Origin: Pseudomonas sp. R28(2017)
GTDB taxonomy: Bacteria > Pseudomonadota > Gammaproteobacteria > Pseudomonadales > Pseudomonadaceae
Direction of reading: 5' to 3'
Length of the DNA: 64,000 bases
NCBI RefSeq assembly: GCF_002112505.1
Contig: NZ_NEHW01000024.1
Span: forward strand, 1-64,000
Positions within the stretch are counted from its first letter, which is position 1. Each line of letters starts with the position of its first letter. Shown here piece by piece: positions 44,415 to 53,238 of this stretch. The position numbers and the translations under genes were made by a program. The notes under the pieces are model-generated. The model was not told where the DNA came from, did no database searches, and saw only the letters and a program-made list of their open reading frames with translations.

Positions 44415-47413
44415 AGCCGCGTCTGTCCCTCACCCTTTCCGGCCTGTTGCTGTGCTCCACCGCGCTGGCCACCCAGGCAGCGCCGATGACCGAATTCCAA
44501 CGGTTCACCAGTTACCCGTTCATGGAGCGCAGCTACCGCGAAGCGAAGAAGGACAACTGGGCCGAAGTCGAACGCCTGACCCGCCATGTGCTCAGCCGCG
44601 TGCCGAACAACGATGAAGCCCGTGCGCTGTTGGTCGAGGCCCTGGCCCACCAGCGCCGCTACAAGGACGCCGAAGCCATGGCCGAACAACTGGGCAATGG
44701 CCCCGAATACGCCAATGCCCTGCTGGAACTGCGCCTGACCTGGATCGAGCAGGACCCGCCACCGGCCAGCCAGGTGGAAGGTTGGCTGGCCAGTGCCGAC
44801 GGTACCCGACGGGTGCGCTTGTGGCAGGCCTACAGCCTGAGCCTGGCCAAGTTCGGCGGCGCCGGCAAAGCCCTGGAATGGCTGAACCAGCTGCCGCCTC
44901 GTGATGATGGCCAGGTGTTGCGCCTGGCCCGGGCCAACTTCGCCGAGCAGCTGCGCAACTGGAAGGAAACCATCGAGCAACTTCAGCCGCTGGCCGACAA
45001 GCGCCAACTGCCGCCAGAAGACTGGCAGCGCCTGGCCAATGCCTATGTCCAGCAAATCGACGAAAAGGGCCTGGATAAACTGCTGCAAAGCGCCCCCTCA
45101 CCTGAAGTGGCCAACCAGACTCGCCTGGCCATGGCCAATCGGGCCATCGCCGTCGGTCACAACCAACTGGCGCAGCGCTGGCTGGAAAAATTGCCCACCG
45201 AGCAGTTGCAGCAACCTGAGCAACGCCAGCAGCTGTGGGAGCTGGCTCGTGAGGGCGATGACGCGCCGCTGGTACGGCGCCTGAGCAACGAACTGCAGCG
45301 GCCTTGCCTGGAAACCGTCGATTGGTTGTCACGGCGCGACCCGGACGTCGCCCGCGAACAGTTCAAGGGCTGCCCTGCCAGTGCAGACCCACGTGCTTAT
45401 GCCGTGCTCAAGCAGCGCCTGTATGGCGACCCGGTGCAGCCGCCACAACCTCGCACTGCCGCCGAATGGGAAAGACACTACCGCCAGAGCGGCGACCTGG
45501 CAGCGTTGGAACAAGCGACATTCCTCTTGCTGCAGCAAGGCCAGAGCGAGCGCGCCCGCACCCTGCTGGAGCCGGCCTATGACCGTCACCAAGGGCGCCT
45601 GCCGCCCTCGCTGCTGCAGCGCCTGGGCAATCTCTATGCACGCAACGATGGCCCATTGAACAGCCAGCGCATGCTCGGGCTGATCCCCAGGGTCGACGCC
45701 AATACCCGCGCCCAGTTGCTCGGCCGCCTGGCAGAAAACGGCCAGTGCGACGCCGTGCGCCGGGCCATCCCGGCGAACCCGACCGAAGCCGGCCAGTACC
45801 GCGCCCTGGGCCGCTGCGCCATGCCCGATCAACCGGGTGAAGCGGTGGTGTATTACCAGGCCGCCGAACGCCTGGGTGACCGTGGCAACCGCCTGCCCCT
45901 GGCCTACGCGCTGGAAGCCGCTGGCGACTCCGAAGCCGCCCAGCCGATCTGGCGCAGCCTGCCGGCCAGCGCCTGGAACGATAACGCCCGCCTGACCGCC
46001 GCACGCGGCGCCTTGAATGCCGGCGATGCCGACGCCGCCCGCCGCTACTGGGACGCCGCCGCACACAACAGCGCCGATGACTGGGCACTGGGTGCCGCCA
46101 TCGCTCAACGCCAGGGCGACCTGCAAGCGGCGCTGGGCTTCCAGCGCCAGGCCCTGGCGCACAACCCGCGGGCCGACCACTACTACGCGGCGGCCAGCAC
46201 CGCGCAACTGGCCGGCGACAGCGCACAGAGCACCGCCTGGCTGGCCGAAGCCGTGCGCCTGGCACCCGACCAGCCGCGCTATCGTGCCGATTACGGCATG
46301 CGCCTGGCCGGCTCGCAGGACGTGGCCCAGCGCCGCCAGTCGATCCCTTATCTGGAACGCGCCACCCACGATTTCCCCGAGGACTATCGCCTGGGCGAGA
46401 CCCTCGCCCTGCGCTACGACGAAGCCGAAAACAGCGCCGCCGCACGCCGCGAACTGCGCCGGGTGATCGACGTGGAAGAGAACCTGGTCGATGGCGACGA
46501 CGAATACGGCAGCCTCGAAGCCCGCAAGTACCGCCAGCGCCGCGCGCACGAAACCCTGTCACGGCGCGACACCATCACCCTGGCCAGCACCTGGTCGCCC
46601 GCCGGCACCTCGACCAACGACAAGTTCCTCGATAACGGCCAGCGCAGCGGCACCTCGCGTCGGGCGCAATCGCAGAATGTGCAGCTGGCCATGTGGGACC
46701 ACGCCCTGGGCGAGGAACCCAGCCGCAATGGCAGTACCCTGTCGGTCTACGGCCGGGTCCTGTTCGGCGGCCAGAGCCGCACCGATTATGCGCAAAGCAT
46801 GGGCACCGGCGTCGGCCTGCGCTACAAGCCGCTCGGCCAGGCCAACCTCAACCTGTATGCCGAGCTGTACCACCAACGGCAGATCGATGACGACCACTAC
46901 AGCGGCCTGAGCCTCGGCGAACTGCTGAGCCCGGCCAAGGTCGGCGGCAACTGGGGCGACTTGCGCCACCATGGCGAATCGAGCAACGACCTGCTGCTGC
47001 GCGCCACCGCCTCGTTCCTCGACCAGGGCGACTGGCGCAACGACTGGCGGGTCGACGAAGACGACTGGAACGAGCGCTTCCTCTACCTCGATGCCGCCTG
47101 GTGGACCCGCGCCGGCGACCACGCCTGGCTGTCGCGCTACCAGCAGGGCCATGCCTGGAAACTGCCCGGCAACTCGCCGCAGACCGTCATGCCTTATGGC
47201 TTCTTCGAGTTTTCCAGCCAGGACCCGAGCAACGACTGGCGCCAGGATGCTCGCGCCGGAGTCGGCGTGCGTTGGCAATGGTGGTTCGACGACGACCGCT
47301 ACAACGCCCACCGCGGCTCGCTGAAAGTGCGCGCCGAATACCAGCAGTCGCTGGGTGGCAACCTCTACAAGAGCGCCAATGGCGTGCTGGTTGGCGCGGA
47401 GATGACCTTCTGA
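44411..47413 (+). CDS. nfrA: NfrA-like outer-membrane glycan exporter/phage receptor
   Basis: Exported protein of 1000 aa: signal peptide to about residue 23 (ALATQA-A), a long TPR-like alpha-helical region (about 35-640; many repeats such as AEVERLTRHVLSRVPNNDEARALLVEALA), and a C-terminal beta-barrel-like region from about 700 ending in GNLYKSANGVLVGAEMTF, with a terminal Phe typical of outer-membrane barrels. This is the NfrA plan (TPR scaffold plus barrel), used in E. coli as N4 phage receptor and for glycan export. It is translationally coupled to nfrB and to the next gene. Confidence 0.9.
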   Translation: MKPRLSLTLSGLLLCSTALATQAAPMTEFQRFTSYPFMERSYREAKKDNWAEVERLTRHVLSRVPNNDEARALLVEALAHQRRYKDAEAMAEQLGNGPEYANALLELRLTWIEQDPPPASQVEGWLASADGTRRVRLWQAYSLSLAKFGGAGKALEWLNQLPPRDDGQVLRLARANFAEQLRNWKETIEQLQPLADKRQLPPEDWQRLANAYVQQIDEKGLDKLLQSAPSPEVANQTRLAMANRAIAVGHNQLAQRWLEKLPTEQLQQPEQRQQLWELAREGDDAPLVRRLSNELQRPCLETVDWLSRRDPDVAREQFKGCPASADPRAYAVLKQRLYGDPVQPPQPRTAAEWERHYRQSGDLAALEQATFLLLQQGQSERARTLLEPAYDRHQGRLPPSLLQRLGNLYARNDGPLNSQRMLGLIPRVDANTRAQLLGRLAENGQCDAVRRAIPANPTEAGQYRALGRCAMPDQPGEAVVYYQAAERLGDRGNRLPLAYALEAAGDSEAAQPIWRSLPASAWNDNARLTAARGALNAGDADAARRYWDAAAHNSADDWALGAAIAQRQGDLQAALGFQRQALAHNPRADHYYAAASTAQLAGDSAQSTAWLAEAVRLAPDQPRYRADYGMRLAGSQDVAQRRQSIPYLERATHDFPEDYRLGETLALRYDEAENSAAARRELRRVIDVEENLVDGDDEYGSLEARKYRQRRAHETLSRRDTITLASTWSPAGTSTNDKFLDNGQRSGTSRRAQSQNVQLAMWDHALGEEPSRNGSTLSVYGRVLFGGQSRTDYAQSMGTGVGLRYKPLGQANLNLYAELYHQRQIDDDHYSGLSLGELLSPAKVGGNWGDLRHHGESSNDLLLRATASFLDQGDWRNDWRVDEDDWNERFLYLDAAWWTRAGDHAWLSRYQQGHAWKLPGNSPQTVMPYGFFEFSSQDPSNDWRQDARAGVGVRWQWWFDDDRYNAHRGSLKVRAEYQQSLGGNLYKSANGVLVGAEMTF

Positions 47414-48252
47414 TGCGTACCCTCCTGGCAATCTGCATGCTCGCCTTGTGCCTGCCGGCCGTGGCCGACCAGCGCCTGTTCTACCAGCCACTGAACCGCG
47501 ATGCCACGGTGACCCCGGCGCAATGGCAGCAACTCTGGCGCGCCACCCGGGCGCAAGGGGGCAAGACCCTCATCGTGCAATGGAGCGCCTACGGCGACAG
47601 TGATTTCGGCGGTGCCCAGGGCTGGCTGGCCAACAGCCTGCGCGAAGCCCACTCACAAGGGCTGGAGCTGGTACTTGGACTTTACATGGACCCAGCCTAT
47701 TACCAGCGCATCGAAGCACTCGACGGTGACGGCCTGAACAATTACTGGAAATCGCAACTGGGCCGCTCGCTGAGCCAGTACCAGCAGGTTCGCCGGGACT
47801 GGCAGCTGCCCGTTACCGGCTGGTACCTGCCGATGGAACTGGACGACCTGCACTTTCGCGATGCCGGTCGCCGCGAGGCGTTGTACAGCCAGCTGCAGGC
47901 GTTCAACCGGCAGTTGGACAAACCGCTTCATATCAGCGCTTTCAGTGCTGGCAAGCTGGCGCCGCGGGTCAATGGCGCCTGGCTGGATCAACTGACCGGG
48001 TTGGGCTTGACTGTGTGGTGGCAGGACGGCGCGGGGACCGGGCGGTTGCCGCCACTGGTGCGCCAGAGCTATGAACAGGCGCTGCCGTGCCGGGTGGGTG
48101 TGGTGCGCGAGGCGTTCCGCCAGGTGAGTGCTCCGGGGCAGGCATTTCGGGCTGAGCCAGCGGAGCCGATGCTGAATGCGGGGTGCCATGCCGAAGCAGT
48201 GTTTGCGCTGCGCTACCGGCCTTGGTCCCGGGGTGTTCTGCCACAGAATTGA
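47413..48252 (+). CDS. DUF4434-type exported protein of the nfr operon
   Basis: Protein of 279 aa with a signal peptide (residues 1-18, LCLPAVA-D). The rest looks like a TIM-barrel-type fold: GGKTLIVQWSAYGDSDFGG, LELVLGLYMDPAYYQRIEAL, VTGWYLPMELDDLHF and LTVWWQDGAG resemble the DUF4434 glycosidase-like family. E. coli nfrAB is also followed by an exported gene, ybcH. It may trim or handle the glycan in the periplasm; this is inference. Start overlaps the nfrA stop by one base. Confidence 0.8.
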   Translation: MRTLLAICMLALCLPAVADQRLFYQPLNRDATVTPAQWQQLWRATRAQGGKTLIVQWSAYGDSDFGGAQGWLANSLREAHSQGLELVLGLYMDPAYYQRIEALDGDGLNNYWKSQLGRSLSQYQQVRRDWQLPVTGWYLPMELDDLHFRDAGRREALYSQLQAFNRQLDKPLHISAFSAGKLAPRVNGAWLDQLTGLGLTVWWQDGAGTGRLPPLVRQSYEQALPCRVGVVREAFRQVSAPGQAFRAEPAEPMLNAGCHAEAVFALRYRPWSRGVLPQN

Positions 48253-48263
48253 GTCAACCTGCA

Positions 48264-48361
48264 CCGGCCCTTTCGCGGGCAAGCCCGCTCCCACAGTGAT
48301 TGCACAGATTTCAAGAACTGTGGCGATCCTGTGGGAGCGGGCTTGCCCGCGAAAGCGCCGG
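48264..48361. repeat. Inverted REP pair
   Basis: Two REP elements with core gcgggcaagcccgc, at 48264-48296 and inverted at 48329-48361, form a classic pair between the nfr operon and the diguanylate cyclase gene. They could fold into one long stem and weaken read-through. Confidence 0.92.
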
Positions 48362-48392
48362 TGCAGACGAAGCAGTACTCACAGGAGCCACG

Positions 48393-49472
48393 ATGTTCAA
48401 GACCATTGAAGAACACGTACGCAAGCAGGTCGCCCCCGCCGCCCTGCGCGCCGAGTTTCGCCAGCATGAATTCGAAGCCATGCGCCCGTTCTGCATGCTG
48501 GTGTTCTGCGTCAGCATCCTGATCTGGCTGGTCTTCGACCTGATCGTCAGCTTCCTCGGCGGCCAGGGTTTCACCTGGCTGTCCTACCTGTTCATCACCC
48601 TGCTCGGCTGCCTCACGGTGATCCTGCGCTTCACCCGCCGCAGCCACCATTTCGACGTGCTCAACCTGCTGTTCATCTGCGCCATCACCTTGGGCATGCG
48701 CCTGGTCATCGAAGGTATTCCCGAACCTCTGCGGCCAGTGTGGCTGGTGCTCGGCGTGTCGACCGTGCTCTATGCCGTTTCGGTTCTGCCCGTGCGGCGC
48801 TGGTCGTTCTTCTGCGCCATGGCCATTACCTGGGTCATGCTCAGCCCCTTCTACCACACCCGGATCGAAGCCGATGAACTCGAAGGCGCCATGCTGATCA
48901 GCTACGCCCTGTTCCTCAGCGGCCTGGTGACCTACAGCTACCTGCAGATACGCCAGGCCAAGCTGCACAACTTCTACCTGTCCAAAGTATTGCTGGAACA
49001 GGCATACATCGATGCCCTGACCGAGATCCCCAACCGCCGCTCGTTCATGGCCAAGGCTGAACGCCAGCTGCACCTGGCAACGCCTGGGCAGTATCTGGCG
49101 ATGATCGACATCGACAACTTCAAACGGGTCAATGATAGCTTCGGGCATGATGTCGGCGACGAAGTGCTCAAGCGCGTGGCCATGCACATTCGCGCCAGCA
49201 TGAACGGTTTCGAGTACGCCCGGCTGGGTGGCGAGGAGTTCGCGATTCTGTTCGACGGCCTGGACGAGCAACGCGCCTTGCAGCAGGTTGGCGGCTTGTG
49301 CAGCAGGGTGCGGGAAGACAATGCCGATCACCCGGTGACCATCAGTATCGGCCTGGCCCAGGTCAACCGTGGCGATTCCTTGACAGCAGCGCTGGTCCGG
49401 GCGGACCAGGCGCTGTATGCGGCCAAGCACAGTGGCAAGGACCGGTTCGTGCTGTGGCAACCGGCCCCATGA
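48393..49472 (+). CDS. Membrane diguanylate cyclase
   Basis: Protein of 359 aa with about six membrane helices in the first 190 residues (MLVFCVSILIWLVFDLIVSF, YLFITLLGCLTVIL, VWLVLGVSTVLYAV and others) and a GGDEF domain carrying an intact RLGGEEF near 277-283 and DIDNFKRVNDSFGHDVGD. The RxxD inhibitory site normally five residues before the signature reads MNGF, so product inhibition through the I-site is not expected. Position after the nfr operon suggests it supplies c-di-GMP for the NfrB-like enzyme. AGGAG precedes the ATG. Confidence 0.92.
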   Translation: MFKTIEEHVRKQVAPAALRAEFRQHEFEAMRPFCMLVFCVSILIWLVFDLIVSFLGGQGFTWLSYLFITLLGCLTVILRFTRRSHHFDVLNLLFICAITLGMRLVIEGIPEPLRPVWLVLGVSTVLYAVSVLPVRRWSFFCAMAITWVMLSPFYHTRIEADELEGAMLISYALFLSGLVTYSYLQIRQAKLHNFYLSKVLLEQAYIDALTEIPNRRSFMAKAERQLHLATPGQYLAMIDIDNFKRVNDSFGHDVGDEVLKRVAMHIRASMNGFEYARLGGEEFAILFDGLDEQRALQQVGGLCSRVREDNADHPVTISIGLAQVNRGDSLTAALVRADQALYAAKHSGKDRFVLWQPAP

Positions 49473-49504
49473 GCGAGAGGCATGGCGCATCATGCCTGGA
49501 TCGC

Positions 49505-50794
49505 TTAGACGAAGTAGCAGACCAGATACGACTTACCCACGCGGCGATCGGTGTTGGCGGTACCGCCCAGGATCAGACGTTGTGGGTCCGGGGCCAACGC
49601 ACAACGCGCCACGTCGGCACCCGCCTCGATATTGGTGCGTTTGAGGCCGCCGTCACCGAAGGTCGGATCGAGCAAGCCGTTGGCCTGGAACCGCCCTACG
49701 AGGAATTCGGTTTCCCTGGCGTTGTAGGGAATGCCCGTCAAGCCGGCAGCCACGCTACCGCCTTCGCGCCCCGGCTGACAGTGCACCCAGCGCGCGCCCG
49801 AGGCGACCGGGGCCAGATGCACCTCGCCACCATTGAAGGTTGGGTCGAGCCGGCCATCGGCGGTCACGTGCCCCTGTACAGCTGCGTAGGGCAATCGATC
49901 GGTCGAGCCGCTGACGATCAAGCCACCGTCTCCACGTTCGATTACGTCATAAAACTCGATGCCTACCCTGTTCTTGCCTCGTGGGGCCGTTACCCGAAGG
50001 ATCCCTCCTGTACCAAAAGCAGGATCAAGCATGTCGTCGTGGCGCATGCGCAACAGCACGCCTTCACCGTCTGTGGCACCCCAGGCGACGATTCGACCAT
50101 CAGCCAGCTCGGTGACACCTTCCATCCAGACGTTGGGTTCATCGCATAGCGGTAATTGCCACACGCCACCCTCATGGAAACAAACGTCCAGGTTGCCACA
50201 TGCCGTGACACGCACCAGCAAGCCACAACTTTGTGCCTGCTCATCGAATCGTGTTACAGCGATCAATAGTTTGCCGTTTCGCTGCTGGATAAGGCCATAC
50301 GGTTCGTCATATTCGCTCAGTCCCTTCAGTTCGAGCCTGACAATACCGCCGTTACCGAAACATGTGTCCAGGGAACCATCATGCTTGAAACGCGCAAGGA
50401 GCGGATATCTCACGGCCTTTGAGCGGTCCTCGGCCAGTACGATGAAACCATCCTCTGCAGAGGCAATTACCTCCACTGGCACCGCGCTCACACCTGCGCC
50501 AAAGGCCGCCATGACAAAGCCACCGTCACCGAAGCTGGCATCCGGCTGTCCTTCAGCCGTCAGGCCCGCCAGCCCAACATAAGGCTGACCGGCATCCCGG
50601 TACTGGGCCAGCGCGATAAGCCTGGATTGACTGATTGCCAGCCCATGCACGCCACTTTCCACACCACCAGGAAATACAATTTCCACTTTGCCTTGGTCAC
50701 CGAACGCCGGGTCAATTTTGCAACTTCTTACCACGTTGTTATCTAACATCTTGATCTGACTCACATAGAGAACTTGGAAATGAATTGATTCCAT
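49505..50794 (-). CDS. Delta-60 repeat (beta-propeller-like) protein
   Basis: Protein of about 429 aa built from some six or seven degenerate repeats of the delta-60 type: IDPAFGDQGKV, PDASFGDGGFV, LDTCFGNGGIV, LDVCFHEGGVW, LDPAFGTGGIL, LDPTFNGGEV, LDPTFGDGGLK, spaced about 55-60 residues. No signal peptide. Function of such proteins is unknown; some are surface or secreted. The start is uncertain: ATG 50794 has AGGA 6 nt upstream and is preferred over ATG 50749 and 50818. The upstream region is AT-rich, unlike its neighbours. Convergent with the cyclase gene. Confidence 0.82.
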   Translation of the reverse strand: MESIHFQVLYVSQIKMLDNNVVRSCKIDPAFGDQGKVEIVFPGGVESGVHGLAISQSRLIALAQYRDAGQPYVGLAGLTAEGQPDASFGDGGFVMAAFGAGVSAVPVEVIASAEDGFIVLAEDRSKAVRYPLLARFKHDGSLDTCFGNGGIVRLELKGLSEYDEPYGLIQQRNGKLLIAVTRFDEQAQSCGLLVRVTACGNLDVCFHEGGVWQLPLCDEPNVWMEGVTELADGRIVAWGATDGEGVLLRMRHDDMLDPAFGTGGILRVTAPRGKNRVGIEFYDVIERGDGGLIVSGSTDRLPYAAVQGHVTADGRLDPTFNGGEVHLAPVASGARWVHCQPGREGGSVAAGLTGIPYNARETEFLVGRFQANGLLDPTFGDGGLKRTNIEAGADVARCALAPDPQRLILGGTANTDRRVGKSYLVCYFV

Positions 50795-50978
50795 TTGCAG
50801 TCCTACATGTCCAGTCATGGGAAATTGACAAAATATTACCGCCCAACAATTTGGGGGCAATGAAAAAAATCCAAATATAAAAGTTGAAAAACCCTATGCA
50901 AAGTTACAGGGTGCCACTCTCAGATCTGCATGTTTCAGGAAACTTATCCTATATGAATGTTCCTGCTTTCCAACGCCG
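50795..50978. other. AT-rich gap upstream of the delta-60 gene
   Basis: The 184-bp stretch is clearly AT-richer than the surroundings, probably holding the promoter of the delta-60 gene on the minus strand. Short plus-strand frames here run antisense into the kinase gene and do not look coding. No repeat or terminator stands out. Confidence 0.4.
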
Positions 50979-52277
50979 TCAGACCACAGGCAAGCGAATC
51001 CTGAACGATGCACCTCCCAGGGTCGAGTGGCCGACTGTCAAAGCCCCCCCCTGCCCCTCGATCGCCCGGCGACTGATCGCCAGGCCCAGACCGAAACCGC
51101 CGGTATTGCGGTCACGGCTGCGGTCCAGACGATAGAACGGCTGGAAGATCCGCTCACGTTCCTCGGCAGGAATCCCGATGCCGTCATCCTCCACCGTCAA
51201 CAGGCAGGCACCGTCCGCCTCCAGGCGCAACCTCAGCAACAGGCTCTCATCGCAATAACGCATGGCGTTGCGCACCAGGTTCTGCACCGCCCGGGCGGTC
51301 AACCGCGGGTCCAGCACAAAGCGTGGCAAGTTATCCTCGGCCTGAACTTCCCACTGGATGCCCCGGGTGTCGAGTTCTTCGGCAAAGCCGCCGAGCACGC
51401 TGTCGACCAGTTCCAGCAACGACACCTCGACCCGCTCGCGGGCCTGGTCGGCATTGTACAGGCGGCTGTACGACAATAGCTCGAGCACCAGCTCGTCCAG
51501 CTCGCGCACGTGCCCGACCAGCTCCAGCAGGCGCTTGCGGCTGGACGGTGGCACCTCGTCGAACAGCAGCACCAGGCCGAAGTCCAGCCTTGTCAACGGT
51601 GTGCGCAGCTCGTGGGAGACCGCGTTGAGCAGCTCGCGCTGCTGGTTGACGTGGCGTTCGAGGTCACTGGCCATGGTGTCGAACACGCCCGCCAGTTCGC
51701 CGATGTTCGAGTGCGCAGAGATGTGCGTGCGCTCGGCCATGTGCCCCTGGCCCAGGCGCCGTGCGGTTTCCTTCAGCCGCTCCAGGTCGCGCCAGTGCGG
51801 CCACACCCAGAGCAGCAGGCAACCGAGCATCGCCGCACCGATCAGCACGGTCACGCCCCAGGACAATACGTTGATGTCCAGGGGGTCCGGGGGTGCATGC
51901 AGGCTGACCAGCCAGTCCTTGTCCAGAGGGGCCAGCACCGTTTGGTAATAGCCCCAGTCGCCGATCCGCACGGCATACAGCCCGTGCTCCAGACGCGCTT
52001 TCTCCTGCGGGCTCAGGCCGGCCTTTTCGCTGCGCAGCAGCTTGACCTCCAGTGGCGCGAAGACCTTGGCCAGGTCCTGCTCCACCGCCGGCCACTGCGC
52101 CTGTGGCGCCTGGTGGAACTGGCGCACGATCAGCGACTGCACGCCCTTGGCCTGGTCCAGGTTGTAGGCCATGAAGCGGTCGTGGAACAGGCCGACGATG
52201 GCGTCCGGAATCAACAGCAACGCCCCGGCGTAGGCAACGATGATAACCAGATAAAGGCGCACCAGGATCTTCAGCAT
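50979..52277 (-). CDS. Sensor histidine kinase (RstB-like)
   Basis: Membrane kinase of 432 aa: helices at about 5-25 and 140-162 flank a periplasmic domain of about 110 residues; a HAMP domain follows (RDLERLKETARRLGQGHMAER). The H-box LNAVSHELRTPLTRLDFGL holds the phosphorylated His near 225; N-box VQNLVRNAMRY, G1 VEDDGIGIP, F YRLDRSRD and G2 GGFGLGLAISRR are intact. It starts 6 bp after the response-regulator stop and is probably its partner. The overall arrangement resembles RstBA. Confidence 0.92.
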   Translation of the reverse strand: MLKILVRLYLVIIVAYAGALLLIPDAIVGLFHDRFMAYNLDQAKGVQSLIVRQFHQAPQAQWPAVEQDLAKVFAPLEVKLLRSEKAGLSPQEKARLEHGLYAVRIGDWGYYQTVLAPLDKDWLVSLHAPPDPLDINVLSWGVTVLIGAAMLGCLLLWVWPHWRDLERLKETARRLGQGHMAERTHISAHSNIGELAGVFDTMASDLERHVNQQRELLNAVSHELRTPLTRLDFGLVLLFDEVPPSSRKRLLELVGHVRELDELVLELLSYSRLYNADQARERVEVSLLELVDSVLGGFAEELDTRGIQWEVQAEDNLPRFVLDPRLTARAVQNLVRNAMRYCDESLLLRLRLEADGACLLTVEDDGIGIPAEERERIFQPFYRLDRSRDRNTGGFGLGLAISRRAIEGQGGALTVGHSTLGGASFRIRLPVV

Positions 52278-52283
52278 GGCACG

Positions 52284-52985
52284 TCAGCACTCCCACTCGA
52301 CACGGCTGAACAGGTAACCCTTGCCCCACACGGTCTTGATCTTGCGCGCCTCGCCGGCACTGTCGTCGAACTTGCGGCGCAGCTTGGAAATGGCCACGTC
52401 CACCGAGCGGTCGGTACCGTTGAACTCGATACCGCGCAACTGCTGGAGGATGCGGTCGCGGCTGAGCACCTCGCCGGCGTTGCGCGCCAGCACCACCAGC
52501 AGGTTGTATTCACCGCTGGACAGTTCCACCTCTTCGCCGCGCCAGCTGACCAGGCGCTCGGCCAGGTCGATGCGCAGGCCGCCGATGAGGATCTGGTGGT
52601 TGTCCAGGCGCGGCTCGTTGACGCTGCTGCGGCGCAGCAAGGTGCGCACGCGAGCCAGCAGCACCCGGGGCTCGCAGGGTTTGGTCACGTAGTCGTCGGC
52701 ACCCATTTCCAGGCCCAGCACCTGGTCGTGGCTGTCGTCACGGGCCGTGAGCATCAGGATCGGCAGGCTCTGCGACGCCTGGCGCAGCAAGCGGCACAGT
52801 TGCAGGCCATCGATGCCTGGGAGCATCAGGTCGAGAATCACCAGGTCAGGGTTGTCCTGCCTGAAGGCGTCCAGCACATGGTCGCCACGGGCAATCACCC
52901 GGACGTGGAAATCGTTGCGTTGCAGGTAGCTGGCGATCAGCTCGGACAGCGCACTGTCGTCTTCGACCAGAAGAATGTTGGGCAT
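52284..52985 (-). CDS. OmpR-family response regulator (RstA-like)
   Basis: Transcription factor of 233 aa. Receiver domain with acidic pair in LLVEDDSALSEL, phosphoacceptor Asp in LVILDLMLPGIDG near 51, LTARDD and the lysine in YVTKPCEPR. The C-terminal winged helix has LSSGEYNLLVVLARNAGEVLSRD, RSVDVAISKLRRKF and IKTVWGKGYLF. It is divergent from the RND operon, which suggests it controls those genes. The ribosome site is weak. Confidence 0.93.
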   Translation of the reverse strand: MPNILLVEDDSALSELIASYLQRNDFHVRVIARGDHVLDAFRQDNPDLVILDLMLPGIDGLQLCRLLRQASQSLPILMLTARDDSHDQVLGLEMGADDYVTKPCEPRVLLARVRTLLRRSSVNEPRLDNHQILIGGLRIDLAERLVSWRGEEVELSSGEYNLLVVLARNAGEVLSRDRILQQLRGIEFNGTDRSVDVAISKLRRKFDDSAGEARKIKTVWGKGYLFSRVEWEC

Positions 52986-53018
52986 AGGGGTTTGCTGGAA
53001 AAATTGAAGGAGGCTTCA

Positions 53019-53098
53019 CCGGCCCTTCGCGGGCAAGCCCGCTCCCACAGAAAGCGGTGCTGTACCTGTGGGAGCGGGCTTGCCCGCGAAGGGGCCGG
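53019..53098. repeat. Inverted REP pair
   Basis: REP elements of the aagccc type at 53019-53050 and inverted at 53066-53098 lie between the divergent response-regulator and RND genes, an unusual place because REP pairs usually lie between convergent or tandem genes. Confidence 0.92.
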
Positions 53099-53146
53099 CA
53101 CAGATACCTGCAGAATATAGAAACCTACAAACCCGCAGGACTGTTC

Positions 53147-53181
53147 TTAACACTTTTTCACACAGGTCCTACAGGTGTTAA
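53147..53181. promoter_or_regulatory. Candidate regulator site upstream of the RND operon
   Basis: TTAACAC (53147-53153) and GTGTTAA (53175-53181) are an inverted pair, and ACAGGT is repeated directly at 53162-53167 and 53171-53176. They sit 60-90 bp before the RND operon and could bind the divergent response regulator. I found no convincing -10 element. Confidence 0.3.
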
Positions 53182-53238
53182 CAGCCATCCGAGGAACGGT
53201 TGCCTTAGGATACGCAGGGTCATCATCGGAAGATCCGC

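Noticed and set aside
50884..51135. 83-codon plus-strand frame near the kinase end
   Set aside because: Mostly antisense to the kinase C-terminus; the unique part is AT-rich intergenic DNA.
53171..53184. RstA-box-like sequence upstream of the RND adaptor
   Set aside because: Only partial agreement with the enterobacterial consensus as I recall it, and the kinase/regulator pair is only RstBA-like, so it is kept as a generic candidate site.
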